Positions 1 to 11,851 of a DNA stretch of 64,000 nucleotides are shown here, one piece after another. Position 1 is the stretch's first letter, and the number at the start of each line of letters is the position of its first letter. The notes under the pieces are model-generated. The model searched no databases and was not told the DNA's origin. It saw nothing but the letters and a program-made list of their open reading frames with translations. Source of the DNA: Prinia subflava. Taxonomy: Eukaryota > Chordata > Aves > Passeriformes > Cisticolidae. The stretch is taken from assembly GCF_021018805.1 (NCBI RefSeq), contig NC_086248.1, forward strand, positions 61,079,985 to 61,143,984, in the 5' to 3' direction. The position numbers and the translations under genes were made by a program.

Positions 1-3000
1 TCCTCCCCCACATGAAAAGCATGGTCACTTTTGAGCTCATAACCTGTAGATATGGTAATTTCCAAAATATTTCTCTATTGCCTTTTATTGCTGATTTTTT
101 TTGTGAGCTCATCATGAGTTTGATTACCCAAGTATTTTCCTTATTCTTAAGAATTTTTTTTTGTATGAAGCACAGTAGCTCACCCATTATGAAATAATAT
201 TTTTCTCTGTAATTTATTTGTTATTTTTCATTTCACGGTTTATTTTCCTTGTGTTCTGAAAAAAGTTCTTATTTACTCATAAACCTATCAGTTAGCACTA
301 CTTGGGTGCTAACTGATTAAGTGGACCTCTGTACTACTTAATTTTATCTTAAAAGCTGGAGATGATTCTTAGGTTGGCAATGGAGTATTTTATTCTTTAG
401 TAATCCATTAGGAGGAAGCACATAATCTGTCTCACTCCATTAAGTTTTTTAGAGGCATTCCTTTGGTTTATATTTACTGTGATGTCTCTAGGAATTCTCT
501 AATGCCTTATAAAGTGATAGACTTTGCTTCTGTTTGACTGTGTCAAGACAGCTTATTTCCTTGTTTTTGAGAAACAAAATTTTTTATTTCCTTCTATTCC
601 TGCATTCCTAGGCACCTCTTCTTCAGTATATGGGTAGTTCTGTATGTACCAAATTCCCTGGTTTCTAATTCTCCATTTCCTTTCCTGGATGCAAATTCTT
701 TAAAGTCTTTTCTCACGTATATGTACTACTGAAAATTGTAGGAACTGTTGTGCATGCACAACATTTATTACCGGTGATAAGTGCAGGAAAGTCCTCTCCC
801 ACATGTTCACTTAAATATTTCTGTTACTGGTCTGGAAATAGATCCAACTGACTCAGGGAACATTAACTCTGGCCATCCTGGTGTACTCTTTCCTTTGCTT
901 TTCATATTTTCATTATTAACAGTAAGTATTTCTATCATGACACTAACAGAATTGGCAAGGACTGCAGCCCCACTTTGCTGGCAGTTGACTGCGAGTGTGT
1001 TTCCTTGTATATTTACAGATGAACTTCTCAGATGCCCAAAACAGAACTCAGGGCTCTCACCAAGTCAACATTACCACAGTCAAGGTTGACAGAGGTTTTT
1101 CATTAGTGCATTTTACTTCACAGTTAAAATGGGTTACAAGCACATGCAAGTAAATCAAATTCAGCATTTTGCTTTGGGTTGAGATATGTTTTAGGAGCAG
1201 TTCTTTTGATAGTGCGTGTTTACTGCGTTTTATTCATGTCTCAGAGCGATGTCAGAGCACATGAACTAGATTTGTTTTAGAAGATACACCCCTGGAATGC
1301 ACCCAAGTTGCTCTAAGCATTCTCAGACTTTCAGTCCGTAAGAACAAACAGTCTCCAATCTGAAGTGTCTGGGCCAAGGGTAGTTTCCCGTTTGGCTTCA
1401 GAAGTGTTTCCCTTCGTAGATCTGCTCCTCACGCACTGTACCCCTTGATAGTGGAGCCATTGACTTGCTGGGGTTTGTGGCTCAATTCTTGCACAATATC
1501 CACAATACGTCAGTTTTGGTTGTGAAATCCTACACCTGCTGGAAACAGGTACACAGCTCTATCCTTCCACTCTTTACCCATTTCTTTGTACCCAGAATAT
1601 GGTATTTCAGCATCCTTCCTGTAACTTCATACCACTGTAAGCCTCCTCTGAATTCTGTGGTGTTTGTACTTTATTCAGAGATTGTGAGACCATTCAACCT
1701 GCTTTTCTCCATCTTCTGAGAACTGTAACAATTCTTCAACGTTACTAGCATTTAGGAATTTTTAAACGAAGTTTATTTAGTATTTAAAGTAAATAATTCT
1801 GATTATATTGAAATAGTCACATTTAGAATGTGAAAAATATATTATGTACAACGTTACCATGTATTTTCTTTGTAGCTTAGGAAAAACAGATTTTCTTTGG
1901 GAAAAAAAGAATTTCCTTAGTTGTTTGTATTTATTATTTGTGAAATAAACACAGAATTCTAGGTTTTGTTCAATTTGCTTTGATTTGTGCCTTTTTATGT
2001 GGAAATAAATAGATATCTAAACATTTCTGTGCATATATTTAGTTGAACTTCCATACTTGTAGAACTTATTAAACTTGTCTACCTTCAGAATCAGCTGTTT
2101 CTCTGAAACAGTGGGAATTTTAATTGAAAAATAAAGTCAACATACCTGAAATAAGATGATGCTGGTGGAATAAATTTTGCAGCAGATTTTTTAGTTATTT
2201 AGATTCCAGTGCTTAGCTTCCTGTTTCTTACAATCATAGACTTTTTTGTTTCATTTAGAGTCCTGGTGTTAGATACTTCATGTGCTTAGCAGCAGCTAAA
2301 ACTTCCTGCCCTAAATTTCATTCAGGCAAGAGTGGAATAATGAAATTGAGGAAAAACCACCACACCAAGCCTATAACAAACCTGATTTCCTGGTTTTAGT
2401 TTTGTGTTGGCCGTTTAGACTCAAGAACAGTCTACCTGTATATTGTGTGTTGTTTTTACCAGAGGTTTTTGAGAGCCTCATAGAACACACATACTTTTTC
2501 TGACTTCTGCAACAGTTCCCTTTCGAAAGCTCTTTACAGCCTGTATCTTCCTAAGGATTTCGTGCTGATCACTGTTGAACAGACAAGAAAAAGAGAACCT
2601 GAAATTTATCTAAATGAGAGGAGAGGCTTTAGGGAAGTGACAAGTGCATGGAAAATGAAGAGATATGCAGCACCTGAAGTTTATAACACTATTTAATGGA
2701 GCTTTATGAGACTACTTTATCTTTTTGATATTGATTTAACTGAAATGCAGTAGAGTTCTATAAGAAGAAAATTAATTCAGACTATACAATGAGTTTGATA
2801 AATTATCTTCAGCTAATACAAAGCTGTGTACTTGTATTGCCTGGAACACGTTAATGATTTCCTTTTGAAGATCAGAGCTGAAGGTTCACTAAAGCAGTAA
2901 GTCAGTTGCTAACATCATTTGTTTTCAGTGTACCCCAGTGGTTATAAGCATTCCTTTGCTGTTATATTTGTTCTTTGGCTACTGCCTTTCAGAGAAAATG

Positions 3001-4837
3001 GGTTTTGTTGGTCTTTTTGAAGTTTGAAAATTCAGTTAATACGTTTTTAAGATCTGCATAGTAAGGTTGGTTGAAGTTTTAATTTAAATAAGCAGGCGTG
3101 AATAACAGTATATTAATCAAGAATGAGTTATTCACACTGAATTACTAATTGAAATCTTGACTTTGAAAGATACTGACAGTTTTCTTCTTAGTAAGGTACT
3201 TAAGCAAGGTTATGGCTTTAAGCCTGTGAGTAATCCCTCTGAAATGATGGGGAGCTACTTGAGTTGTTTGTCTGGGGCTGTTCATCATTTTGTGGGGTAA
3301 GATTGCTTGCAGTTTATATGAACTCAATTTATGTCACAGGAGGTGAGTCTGTTTATCTTTCTGAAAGCAGAAGTCTTGGAAATACATACCTGAGTAAGGA
3401 CTGAGCTTCTGCCTGTCAAAAGTAATTGGTCTGGGAGTCATAAACCACTTAGATGTGTTTTAAACACTAGCTACCTATTATGACCAAGTAGTCTGCTTGC
3501 ACACTTGCTGAATGTTAGGTCTGTCATTAAGCTGTTCAGTGGTGAAATTGGAGAACCTGAAAATAACAAACGAAGCATTGTTAATCACAGTTTTCATCAT
3601 ACAATAACAGAGGCAAAAGTCTTTCATAAGTTTTCAGAGAGTGTGTCTTATTAAACTCAAATATTAGTAACAATGGTTGTGATCAGGAATATCTGAACAG
3701 ATGATGGATCTGTAATATTTAGTAATTTGATAAAAATCTAAGAAGTCAGTCAGAGTAGAACATATTGCTTTAACAGAATACTTGAAATAACAACAGTGAA
3801 TAGGATGTCTTACCTTTGGATATATCTTTTATTCTGCTTGCTTGCCTCCAAATGTCCTTCATTGCATTTTTAGTTATATTCACTGATTGTAGTGTTTTTC
3901 TTACCCAGCAGAAAAGTACTATGGCAAATGAGTGTAACAAGATTTTGAAAAGCTGCAATGTTATAACTGATCAGGCTATGAATTAAATATTTTTTCCTTG
4001 GAAGCTATCAAAAAACATGCTAATTCAGGTTAAAGAAACTTAATTTGGCAGTAGGTATACTCACTTAGCTAGCTGGACATTATTGAAAGACATACCTCAG
4101 TTGTCATCTCAAGGAATGAGGGGTAATTTTGTATTAACAGTTCTTAGGAACACTGTAGAGCCAAAACATTTCTGTAACACTCAGTGAGCTTCATTGGATT
4201 TATATAATGCTGAATTTGGCTTGTTATTGAGACAAGTGCTTGCCAGAAAACTTGTGGTTTGTACCTTGATTTGTCACATTGTCGGGATTAATCCTGAAAC
4301 AGCCTAGAAATCATTAAGGTTGATCTTGGTGCATCTGCAGTATTATTTGGCTTCTACACATCCTCTGGAGTATGGAGTATAGTGTAGGACATTCTCTAGA
4401 ATTTATATATAATGTATTAAATTGTGAGGGGGGAAAAAATTTACTCATAGAGCTTCATTACTGACTGTGTAAGATATCTGTGTCAAAAGAATTCTTGTTC
4501 TGGAAGACCTCTGTAGTAAATTAATTCCTGCATGTGAAGACCAGTTAAAAGAAGAGAATTGTCTAGTGTTTTTTAAAGAACCTTTAAATGAACACTCTAA
4601 ATGTATATCGTAATTTACTTTGATAGTAATCCAAAGCATTGGCTCAGTTATGCATGCCTTTCTTTTTTTTTGTGGGCAGCATGCAATGGGATGTTTGGGT
4701 GGCTAACCATGGAATGATACTAATGGCTTTCTTTTTCTCTTCACATCCCATTCTTTTCCATACCGTTTTATCCATATTCTCCCTTTTTTTTCTGTTTTGT
4801 TTGCTTTATATGATTTTTACACCCTTCCATTCTACAG
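1..4837 (+). other. ZDHHC14: ZDHHC14 last intron (3' part)
   Basis: This stretch precedes the terminal coding exon of ZDHHC14 and ends in a good acceptor. A long pyrimidine-rich tract covers about 4728-4830, and the final CTACAG ends at 4837. I searched it for the preceding ZDHHC14 exon, which should encode the tail just after the DHHC core, and found none, so the intron continues beyond the left edge. The short open frames in it are not conserved-looking and lack coding features. No mobile element was recognised. The intron assignment is inference from the exon that follows. Confidence 0.85.
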
Positions 4838-5239
4838 TGTGACCAAGACCAGTGCATTCAGAGCACTAAATTCGTTTTGCAGGCTGCTGCCACCCCCCTC
4901 CTACAGAGTGAGCCAAGCATAACTAGTGAAGAGCTCCCTTTGCCAGGAAAGACTTCTATCAGTGGGCCTTGTGCAACTCTGACTCTAGGGCAACCAACAC
5001 CACCATCTTCTATGCCAAATCTCACATCAGATTCAGGTTTGACAGACATCATACCATTAAAAGAGGAGCACGAAGGCCATCAGTTTCTCACTCCTGAAGA
5101 AGCTCCATCACCCCCTGGGATGCTGCCAAGTGGAAGTCCTATTACACACAGCCATACAATGCACGTCCTGAGTCTAGCCAGCCAGGACTCGTTGCATGAA
5201 GACTCGGTGCGTGGTCTCGTAAAGCTTAGCTCAGTTTGA
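4838..5239 (+). CDS. ZDHHC14: ZDHHC14 terminal coding exon (palmitoyltransferase C-terminal tail), partial
   Basis: This encodes the last 133 residues of ZDHHC14, a four-pass Golgi/plasma-membrane DHHC protein S-acyltransferase that attaches palmitate to cysteines of client proteins. The catalytic DHHC domain and membrane segments lie in exons left of the window; this exon gives only the cytosolic tail. It opens CDQDQCIQSTKFVLQ after a CTACAG acceptor, continues AAATPLLQSEP, and has Ser/Pro/Thr-rich stretches including QPTPPSSMPNL and EEAPSPPGMLPS. It ends SQDSLHEDSVRGLVKLSSV and a TGA at 5237-5239. I recognise that ending, and most of the tail, as ZDHHC14. The final LSSV fits a class I PDZ ligand (S/T-X-V), and published work reports PDZ-dependent binding of ZDHHC14 to PSD93. 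The frame is open throughout and entered in phase 0. SNX9 starting downstream on the same strand agrees with vertebrate gene order. The closest paralogue, ZDHHC18, has a different tail as I remember it. Confidence 0.93.
   Translation, partial: CDQDQCIQSTKFVLQAAATPLLQSEPSITSEELPLPGKTSISGPCATLTLGQPTPPSSMPNLTSDSGLTDIIPLKEEHEGHQFLTPEEAPSPPGMLPSGSPITHSHTMHVLSLASQDSLHEDSVRGLVKLSSV
4883..5239 (+). other. ZDHHC14: Possible alternative (distal) 3' splice site form of the ZDHHC14 last exon
   Basis: Inside the terminal exon, 45 nt after the first acceptor, the sequence TTCGTTTTGCAG ends at 4882, directly before the AAATPLLQ codons. It resembles a 3' splice site and keeps the frame. Its use would delete exactly the 15 residues from CDQDQC to FVLQ, including two cysteines. 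From memory, human ZDHHC14 has 488- and 473-residue isoforms, also 15 residues apart. The motif is seen directly; its use in this species is inferred. Confidence 0.5.
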
Positions 5240-5467
5240 ACAGCTTTTCTGAACATCACACCATTTCCTGGTGTCTATACAGATCTGTGCTTAACAGGAA
5301 TGACACTGCAGTACCACTGTAAGGCTTCATAACATGCCTGTAATGGAAACTTTATCACTTTATGGAGTCTACTAAAAGGACAAGTTTTTTTTTTCAATGG
5401 AGCTATGGCATTTTTTTGACCAGGTTGTTAACGGTTGTGCTTTGATGCTGACTGCATTTTACTTTTA

Positions 5468-5473
5468 AATAAA
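5468..5473 (+). terminator. ZDHHC14: Possible proximal polyadenylation signal AATAAA
   Basis: A canonical AATAAA lies about 230 nt after the ZDHHC14 stop codon. The sequence just downstream (AAGGTCAATAATCTCGTTTC) is only weakly U/GU-rich, so a short 3' UTR form is possible but not compelling. Confidence 0.35.
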
Positions 5474-6056
5474 ACCAGAAAAGGTCAATAATCTCGTTTC
5501 CTGAAGCTTGGGTACAGCGAGTTGGAAGTCAGCCTGTACCAAACGCCATGTACAGTACAAAAGGGAGAGATTCTTGGATGTAAGTGTCATGCTCTGTGTT
5601 CTATGCTCTTGTAATACACACTTGTTACGGCTTACCACACCTGTGGCCAGAATGATCTGCACTTACTTGTTATGCTACCAATATTTGAGATAGGAAATTA
5701 CCATTCCATTTGTTAATACAAAACAAAAGACTGCAGATGTGGATTTGCATGCCACGCTACAGTATGTGTTACAGTGGTGTTGGTATTAAGAGAAAGTGCT
5801 GCTTTTTTATTTGTGACTTTCAAAGTGCTGTTTCGTTTAAAGACAGTACAACAAACAAATTAATGGACTATATTTTTTGAATTTATTAAATTTTATTTTA
5901 AATTAATCAGTGGTGCCTAGAAGACGATGAATTACTGATTTGATCATGTTGCATATCATTTAACCTTCTGTTTAAGTGTTTAAGTGGGGTATTGTGTTGT
6001 GCCATACCACAAGATTCTTCCACTCCCTAATGTGATACAATTACCTGTGGACCTCC

Positions 6057-6062
6057 AATAAA
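6057..6062 (+). terminator. ZDHHC14: Likely polyadenylation signal AATAAA of ZDHHC14
   Basis: A canonical AATAAA is followed within about 30 nt by CTCTATTTCCTGGACGTGTACC, which gives pyrimidine-rich and GU-type downstream context. Cleavage would fall around 6075-6090. It is the best signal in the first kilobase after the stop. Confidence 0.6.
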
Positions 6063-6085
6063 ATGACATCCTCTATTTCCTGGAC

Positions 6086-9000
6086 GTGTACCGTTATCCT
6101 TGCACAGTTTTCATGGGGAAAGGGGGAAATCATGACTTGACTTAGTTTGTAAAAATGTGGCTGGCATATATGTACATGATAAAACTAGGGCTGTGGAGGA
6201 ATAGCTGGTTAGGATTGCTTCACCATTTTTTGTAGTTTTGTTTGAGATGCGTATTTGTTCCCATAGGAGGTCTTTATTTGGCACCAGTAGAATTAACCTC
6301 TGCTTGCACTGTAATTCAGTGTGGCTGAAGGGTGAAGGGCTTAAGATTCACGACTAAGAGCTTAGTGAAGTAATCTTAAATGATTAATAGTCTGTAGCTG
6401 TTTCCCAGCCATTGTTCATCATTTGTATCTGTCCTTCGATATTTTAAATGGAAATCTTGATTTCATGGAATTCTTCTGTGCTTTTTGTTTGCTTGTTTAT
6501 GTAAAGCACAACTACAGGGTTAAAGAGAATTTTATAAGTATTTTTTGTGACAGCCGAAGAGAACCTTAGTTAGGCTGAAAAACTGTAATAGCTTTAATAC
6601 TGTGTTTACCTGCTTTTCAGGGTGTGGAACCTGGATTCTTCTTTTCCTAGGACAAATTATGTGCAGAATGGGCTTTATCTGATGTTTCCAGGGCGTGAAA
6701 GCATTCACCAGTTAAGAAATGTAACAGTCCATGGTCATTCACTGACTCCAAGCTAAAAATCTTTTTTCTTTTAACTTTTGTTGTTGAAATTGAGAACAAT
6801 CAGCCTGCAGGAAATCATTCACCCATGCTATTGAAGATTCAGACAAGATACTGACAAAATCCCTACTCCTGTAAGATTTCATGAGCAGTCTCTTTCTAAA
6901 ATTGATGATGTTAGCTTGGACCTAATTCAGTGTGTAGAACATAGCAATGCTTTCTGTCTGTAAGTGCCATAATGAGCCAGAGAACCTCTGGCAGACAAAT
7001 CTGTCCCAGTTATTTGAGCCGCTGAGGAAGCTCTGTCAGACAAGTCTGTCCCAGCTATTGCAACCACCCTCCCAGGATTTTCCAGAAGCTGGGACAGTCT
7101 GGAGTTCTTTCCACCAGCCAGAGTGTAGTGACTGACATGTCCTAGTTGGCTGGGCTCCCAGTAAGCCGTGAGTTTCAGCATTTCTGTGTCTGCTCTTGAA
7201 GAAGCCAGTGATGCTCATCTTCTTGATTTCACCTTTCCCCAACAGACCTTCTTGGGTATGAAGCCATGAACATCTGCATTAAAGCAGGCAGTGGAGTGAG
7301 GACTGGAGATACGGGTCTGATAAACCTGGGAAAAGAATCACAGCTTTGAGTCTGTACACCAGTACTTGATGAATCATTCTCTTCTCTCATAGGTGTCTGT
7401 GGGTAGTTAACTGTGCATGCATTACTCACTACTTAGAAGGGCAAGTCAAATATTTTTAATGTGGTATCAAAACTTTCCATTTGTACAAGTCATGATGAGG
7501 ATGAATATTTTAAGGAAATTGTTCTTTTTAAGTGTCCCTGAAATAGCAGATCGATTTTATGTTTCCAAGAATACCAACTTCGTGACAACATTTGTATGTC
7601 ACTGCCACTAGGGAGTAGTGAAGAAGGCTCTGTGCACAATAAAATCAGTGTCAGTTTTGACATGAAAGGGGAGGGAGGGGGACAGGATTAGAGTCTTTAT
7701 GCTGTTTGCCGTGTGCTCGTGCTTTTCACCATCGTTTTTTGAACCTTCTCTTTTGTTTACATGTGAAGTGTAAGAATTGCGAAACATTGGTGGGAAGAGC
7801 TGCTTCAAGCATGTACTTGTTCAGGTGACTTTCTTTTCGTTTTGAAGAGGACACTCCTTTTTTCTAAACGTGCTGCCTATGTTTTTAAATTTGGCTTTTG
7901 AGAATGCACTGAATACTTTGAATTCTTTTATAGATTTGTATCACCCCTATTTTAAGCCCTTTCCTCCCCATCTGTTTTAAATGGTGACATCTTGAGCCTC
8001 CCAGACATGCCTGCCTTGCGAGGACATCTGCTGGAAGGCTTCGGAACTGAGTCCTGACCCATCGGGATCGGTAATTGCAGCCTTTGACTGACAGCAGGCA
8101 GGGATTCAGCAGCAGGTTCATCAAAAGGTCCCTCTGACAGGGTTTTTGGGCCCTTCCACTCACCTCCATCACACCTGCCTTCAGTCCTGGGCACTCCCCC
8201 CGTTGGAACTGCTGTATATATCTGGAATGAGTCAGCAAAGTAACCATTCATCACCTTCTCTACACATTTGATTGCTGAGATATTGTTTTGAAGTATGATT
8301 ACAGAGCATGCACACTAAGGATCCAAAATTACAATCTTTGTGAATACTGCACAGGGTTTTTTCTATTTTTTTTCTGTGACAGTATACTACTATTAAATAG
8401 CTCTTTCCATGTTTGACTTATAAATCTAGAGTAAAAAATTGATATTTTCAGAAGAGTAGGTTTTTTTCTTAAAAGCCTAAAGTCTTTGAATGTGTAACAA
8501 CTGGTTAGTTTATCTGATTTAAAATATTTATTCTGCTTTGTTTTTTAAATAATATTTCCCCCCATCTAGTTGTCTATATAATCTTCTTTGTAGAATGAAA
8601 TACAGTGCTTCATAAAAAATTTTAAAGGCTCTTTATTTTTGTGATTTCTCAAAGACATTTCTATCTTGAAAGGGAGTCTTATATTCATAGCAGTTAAACA
8701 GTAATGTAACAGATGTTCAAGGTTTACTGTATTTTTGTATTATAGTACATCCTTTGGCAACTTTTCATCCCTTCCTGTGAACTCACAATACAGGTAGGTG
8801 TATTTCTGCATTCCTTAAAAATAATCTTACAGATGGAAGATTAGCTGTTTTGCAGTTGATCCTAGTGAATGCTCCTAGAAGAAGCAAACATCTCAAAAAA
8901 CCCAAAGACATGGTTAAGACAAATTTATAAAGGTCTTACAAATGTGATGACCAACTGGTGATAATGCAGGGGTTTTTTTTCAGTGGTTGTAGCAGTTCAC

Positions 9001-11773
9001 AGTAACTAAATGGTTGCCTAATGCTCAAAATCCTAAACAAAGGGGCTTCACTGGAGAACTAACAAAACTGAGCTTCTGTTTGTCTTTCAGTTCCCAAATT
9101 CAATATAGATTGAAGAACAACTCAGCAATGTTGTAGAGAGATCCTTACTTTAGTTATATTCTGGTTTAAATTACATGTGGGAACTGTCATATATTTGCTG
9201 ACTTACTCCTTCTCTCCCTTCTCCTCCTCATTAGCAGTGGTACTCTGAAGCTGAACATGGTGTGTTGGACCGTGGGCCATTCGGAGTCTTGGTTTTAAAA
9301 GCCAGTTGGTGCCCAGATGATCTTGTTTTAGGGAGTGATATGAAATGAAGCAGTACACCTCAACACAGTTTCAAATACTCCTAGGCCCAAAATATGAATG
9401 AAATGTGGTCCAGACAGTTGCATGTAGATTTAGCTCACTTAAATTAGAGCTGTCCTAGTTTTCAGGATTCGTCTGGGTCAGGGCTCCCTGATTTTGATTG
9501 CAGTTTGACATCTGAGTGCACTGTCTGGGCTACCAAAAGGCTCATGAGATTAAGTGAGCTATTTAAACCTGTGGATATCTAGATTAATTATGAGTCTTTG
9601 CAGCAATTCTGTTCCATCACAGAAGGCAGCTGTCTGTTAACATTCAACCATACAGTGTGAAAGTTCACCACAAACAGGACAAGTTGGGGAGGAGAACAAG
9701 TTTTGGATGTTCTAAAGAGATTAAATAGGAGTTTGTTTCTAAGGTAGGTCAGAGAGGACAGGAATAAGACGATGAAAGGGAGAAGACTGAGTGAAAGCAG
9801 AACAGAGATTATCAGGTGACATGGAGGAAACGAAGAATTACCTTAAGCTGTGGAGGGAAAGGGAGGGGGTATAAACAAAAAAGCCTCATGGGAAAGAAAA
9901 TGAGGACAGCTATCAATATTGATCAAATGATATTTTTAAAAAACCCAAACCAACAATTACTCATTGGTATTCATGGATTTTTTTCTGAGAAATTTCTTAA
10001 AAGTCATTCTAGAAAAAAAAATACTAGGTCAGACTTTTGAAAGAAAGTAATTATAGGAAGATGGTAAGGAAAATGTGAGGTTAGTTTGCCCTCAAGCTCC
10101 TCTCTCTTAACATCTTTTTCTGTTTGTTTTGAAAATACATCTGTAAATATAAAAACAGGTGAAGTCTTGGCTCCTTAGAAGTTGACAGGAATGTGAGGAC
10201 ATTGACTATGATAAAAATGGCAATTGCTTTAGCAGCTTGAATTTCCATACTGTTAATCGTTCGAGCATTCTGTATTTCTATACCAGAAGTGCCATTGCCT
10301 TGGAAAAATGAATGATGTAGTATGGTTTAGTGTTTCTTGGTGATGCCTTCATTGAATTTGCTCAACCTTTAGTGAAGTGTTTCCCTAAGCAGTAGTCTCA
10401 CCAATTTCACATGAAGCCTGGAATTCAGCTTCTGTGAGTAGTGTGCAAATAGGAATTAAGACTACAGGCTACATGAAGTTTGTGGTTTGAAAACTGGAAT
10501 TATCTGTCCCACAGAGATGTCTTTACTGTGCAATATAACAAAGTCAGTTCCACTGGCAGCAAAACACAAATGACAGTGTTATCTTGATGTATTTTATGCA
10601 CTTCCCAACTTTAGCTACACTGCCAGTTCTGAAAACCTGGAAAAACAGAACTAAGTTTAATCCAATCCTAATTTAAATATCCTCAAACCCAGTGCTGGTA
10701 ACAGCTGCTGGAATTTATCTGTGTGTATTTAGGTGTAGTTACAGAAAGGACATGAAGGGACCACTTGAAAACAACTTGGCTGAATGATCTATGATGTGAG
10801 GAGAACTCTTGCCTAAAGCCTTTCTTGGCTAAAGCCTTTCTTTAGCTCCTCTTAAAAGCATCATCAATTAAGAAAAGCAAGCTCAAAAGTGTCTCGCTTT
10901 GGGGTTGTGCTCTGTAGTCTGTCCATGGCAATCTGCAGGGATCCAAGTGCCCCAGGCCCTGCCAGCTCAGAGGGGGAATGAGCTGGACAGCTTAGAGGTG
11001 GTACTTGCTAGGGAATGAGCTTCAGAGAGCAGGGAGGAGCTCAGCCGAGGCAGTGGCACTGTGTTTGTGTGAAGGCTGTGAGCAATCCCTGCCACATGAG
11101 TGTCACCAAGCATGAGGGGTTTGGTGGCAAAGGTGTTAAAGTCCTGGGACCTGCTTCCTGAGCCTTCTTTCAGGAGAGAGAGTACTAGTGCACAATGGGT
11201 TCACTCAGGAACGTTCATTTCTCTATTTCATGTTCTTCACAGTAGCTAGCATGAGGCTGTGTTTTGGATTTGTGCTGGAAACAGTTGGTAGTTCAAGGAT
11301 GTCATGGTTTTCAGGCAACCACAACTTCATTGCAAGAAAGAGAAAATTGGTTACAGGATTTCTAATGTGTCTGCCCTGCTACCTGCTTTGTGGAACAGGT
11401 GATGGTGATTATTGGCTGGAATGGGAAGGACATAGCTAGAAAAACTTTTGATTTTAGTGAAATGTTAAGTTTCCTTCTATGTAGGTCACAGAAAATTAAA
11501 AGCATGCTCTGTAGCACTGACCAGCTAATTTTTTAGCATGCGGAAGATACATAATATTTTTATGTACTTTAGTTTTTTGAAATCAGAAGGATAAACAAAG
11601 TTCAAAAAATTTTTGCAGGTTCTGGAAACAACTGAAGAAACTTTTGGAACACAAATGGTGTTTGATTTTTAAATAAACAGTAGATGTTTAGTTTTTATTT
11701 TATTACATATATAAAATTGAAATAATAAAAAATCACCTCGTAGTTCTTCTGTTGTTTTTGTAATCACAATGTC
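6086..11773. other. Intergenic, proximal to ZDHHC14; no gene seen
   Basis: I found no coding exon, RNA gene or recognisable transposon here. Open frames of 60-120 codons exist on both strands but overlap each other and show no domain or splice context. An AATAAA at 7638-7643 could serve a distal ZDHHC14 3' end. A 45-bp-spaced direct duplication lies at 6986-7060, and a short near-tandem repeat of CTAAAGCCTTTCTT at about 10813-10844. Confidence 0.6.
6986..7060. repeat. Imperfect direct duplication, 45-bp period
   Basis: The stretch at 6986-7015 recurs at 7031-7060 with five mismatches in 30 bases; both copies contain TCTGTCCCAG. The 45-base spacing keeps frame, so an antisense open frame over it repeats the GTDLS pentapeptide. 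Confidence 0.75.
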
Positions 11774-11776
11774 ATC

Positions 11777-11851
11777 AAATGGTCTGGAAGGGATGTTAAA
11801 GATCATCCAGTTCTAACTCCTCTGCCATGAGCAGGTACACGCTTTTACTAG
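11777..11851 (-). mobile_element. CR1 LINE 3'-end fragment, antisense
   Basis: The sequence reads as the reverse complement of an avian CR1 3' end. It has AATGGTCTGGAAGGGATGTT, then AAAGATCATCCAGTTCTAAC, then CCTCTGCCATGAGCAGGTAC and an ACTAG close, in the expected order. It differs from the remembered consensus by scattered substitutions, so it is an old, truncated copy with no coding capacity. Confidence 0.85.

Larger units (their letters stand above)
5240..6085 (+). other. ZDHHC14: ZDHHC14 3' UTR (3' end approximate)
   Basis: Untranslated sequence follows the ZDHHC14 stop codon. It is AT-rich, with T-runs at 5383-5395 and 5410-5417 and an AT-rich patch around 5870-5910. There is no credible reading frame; the two short antiparallel frames at 5465-5693 overlap each other and look like chance. 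The end is set by the AATAAA at 6057-6062, which is followed by a pyrimidine-rich and then GT-containing stretch. A longer form could extend further, for example to the AATAAA at 7638. Confidence 0.7.
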
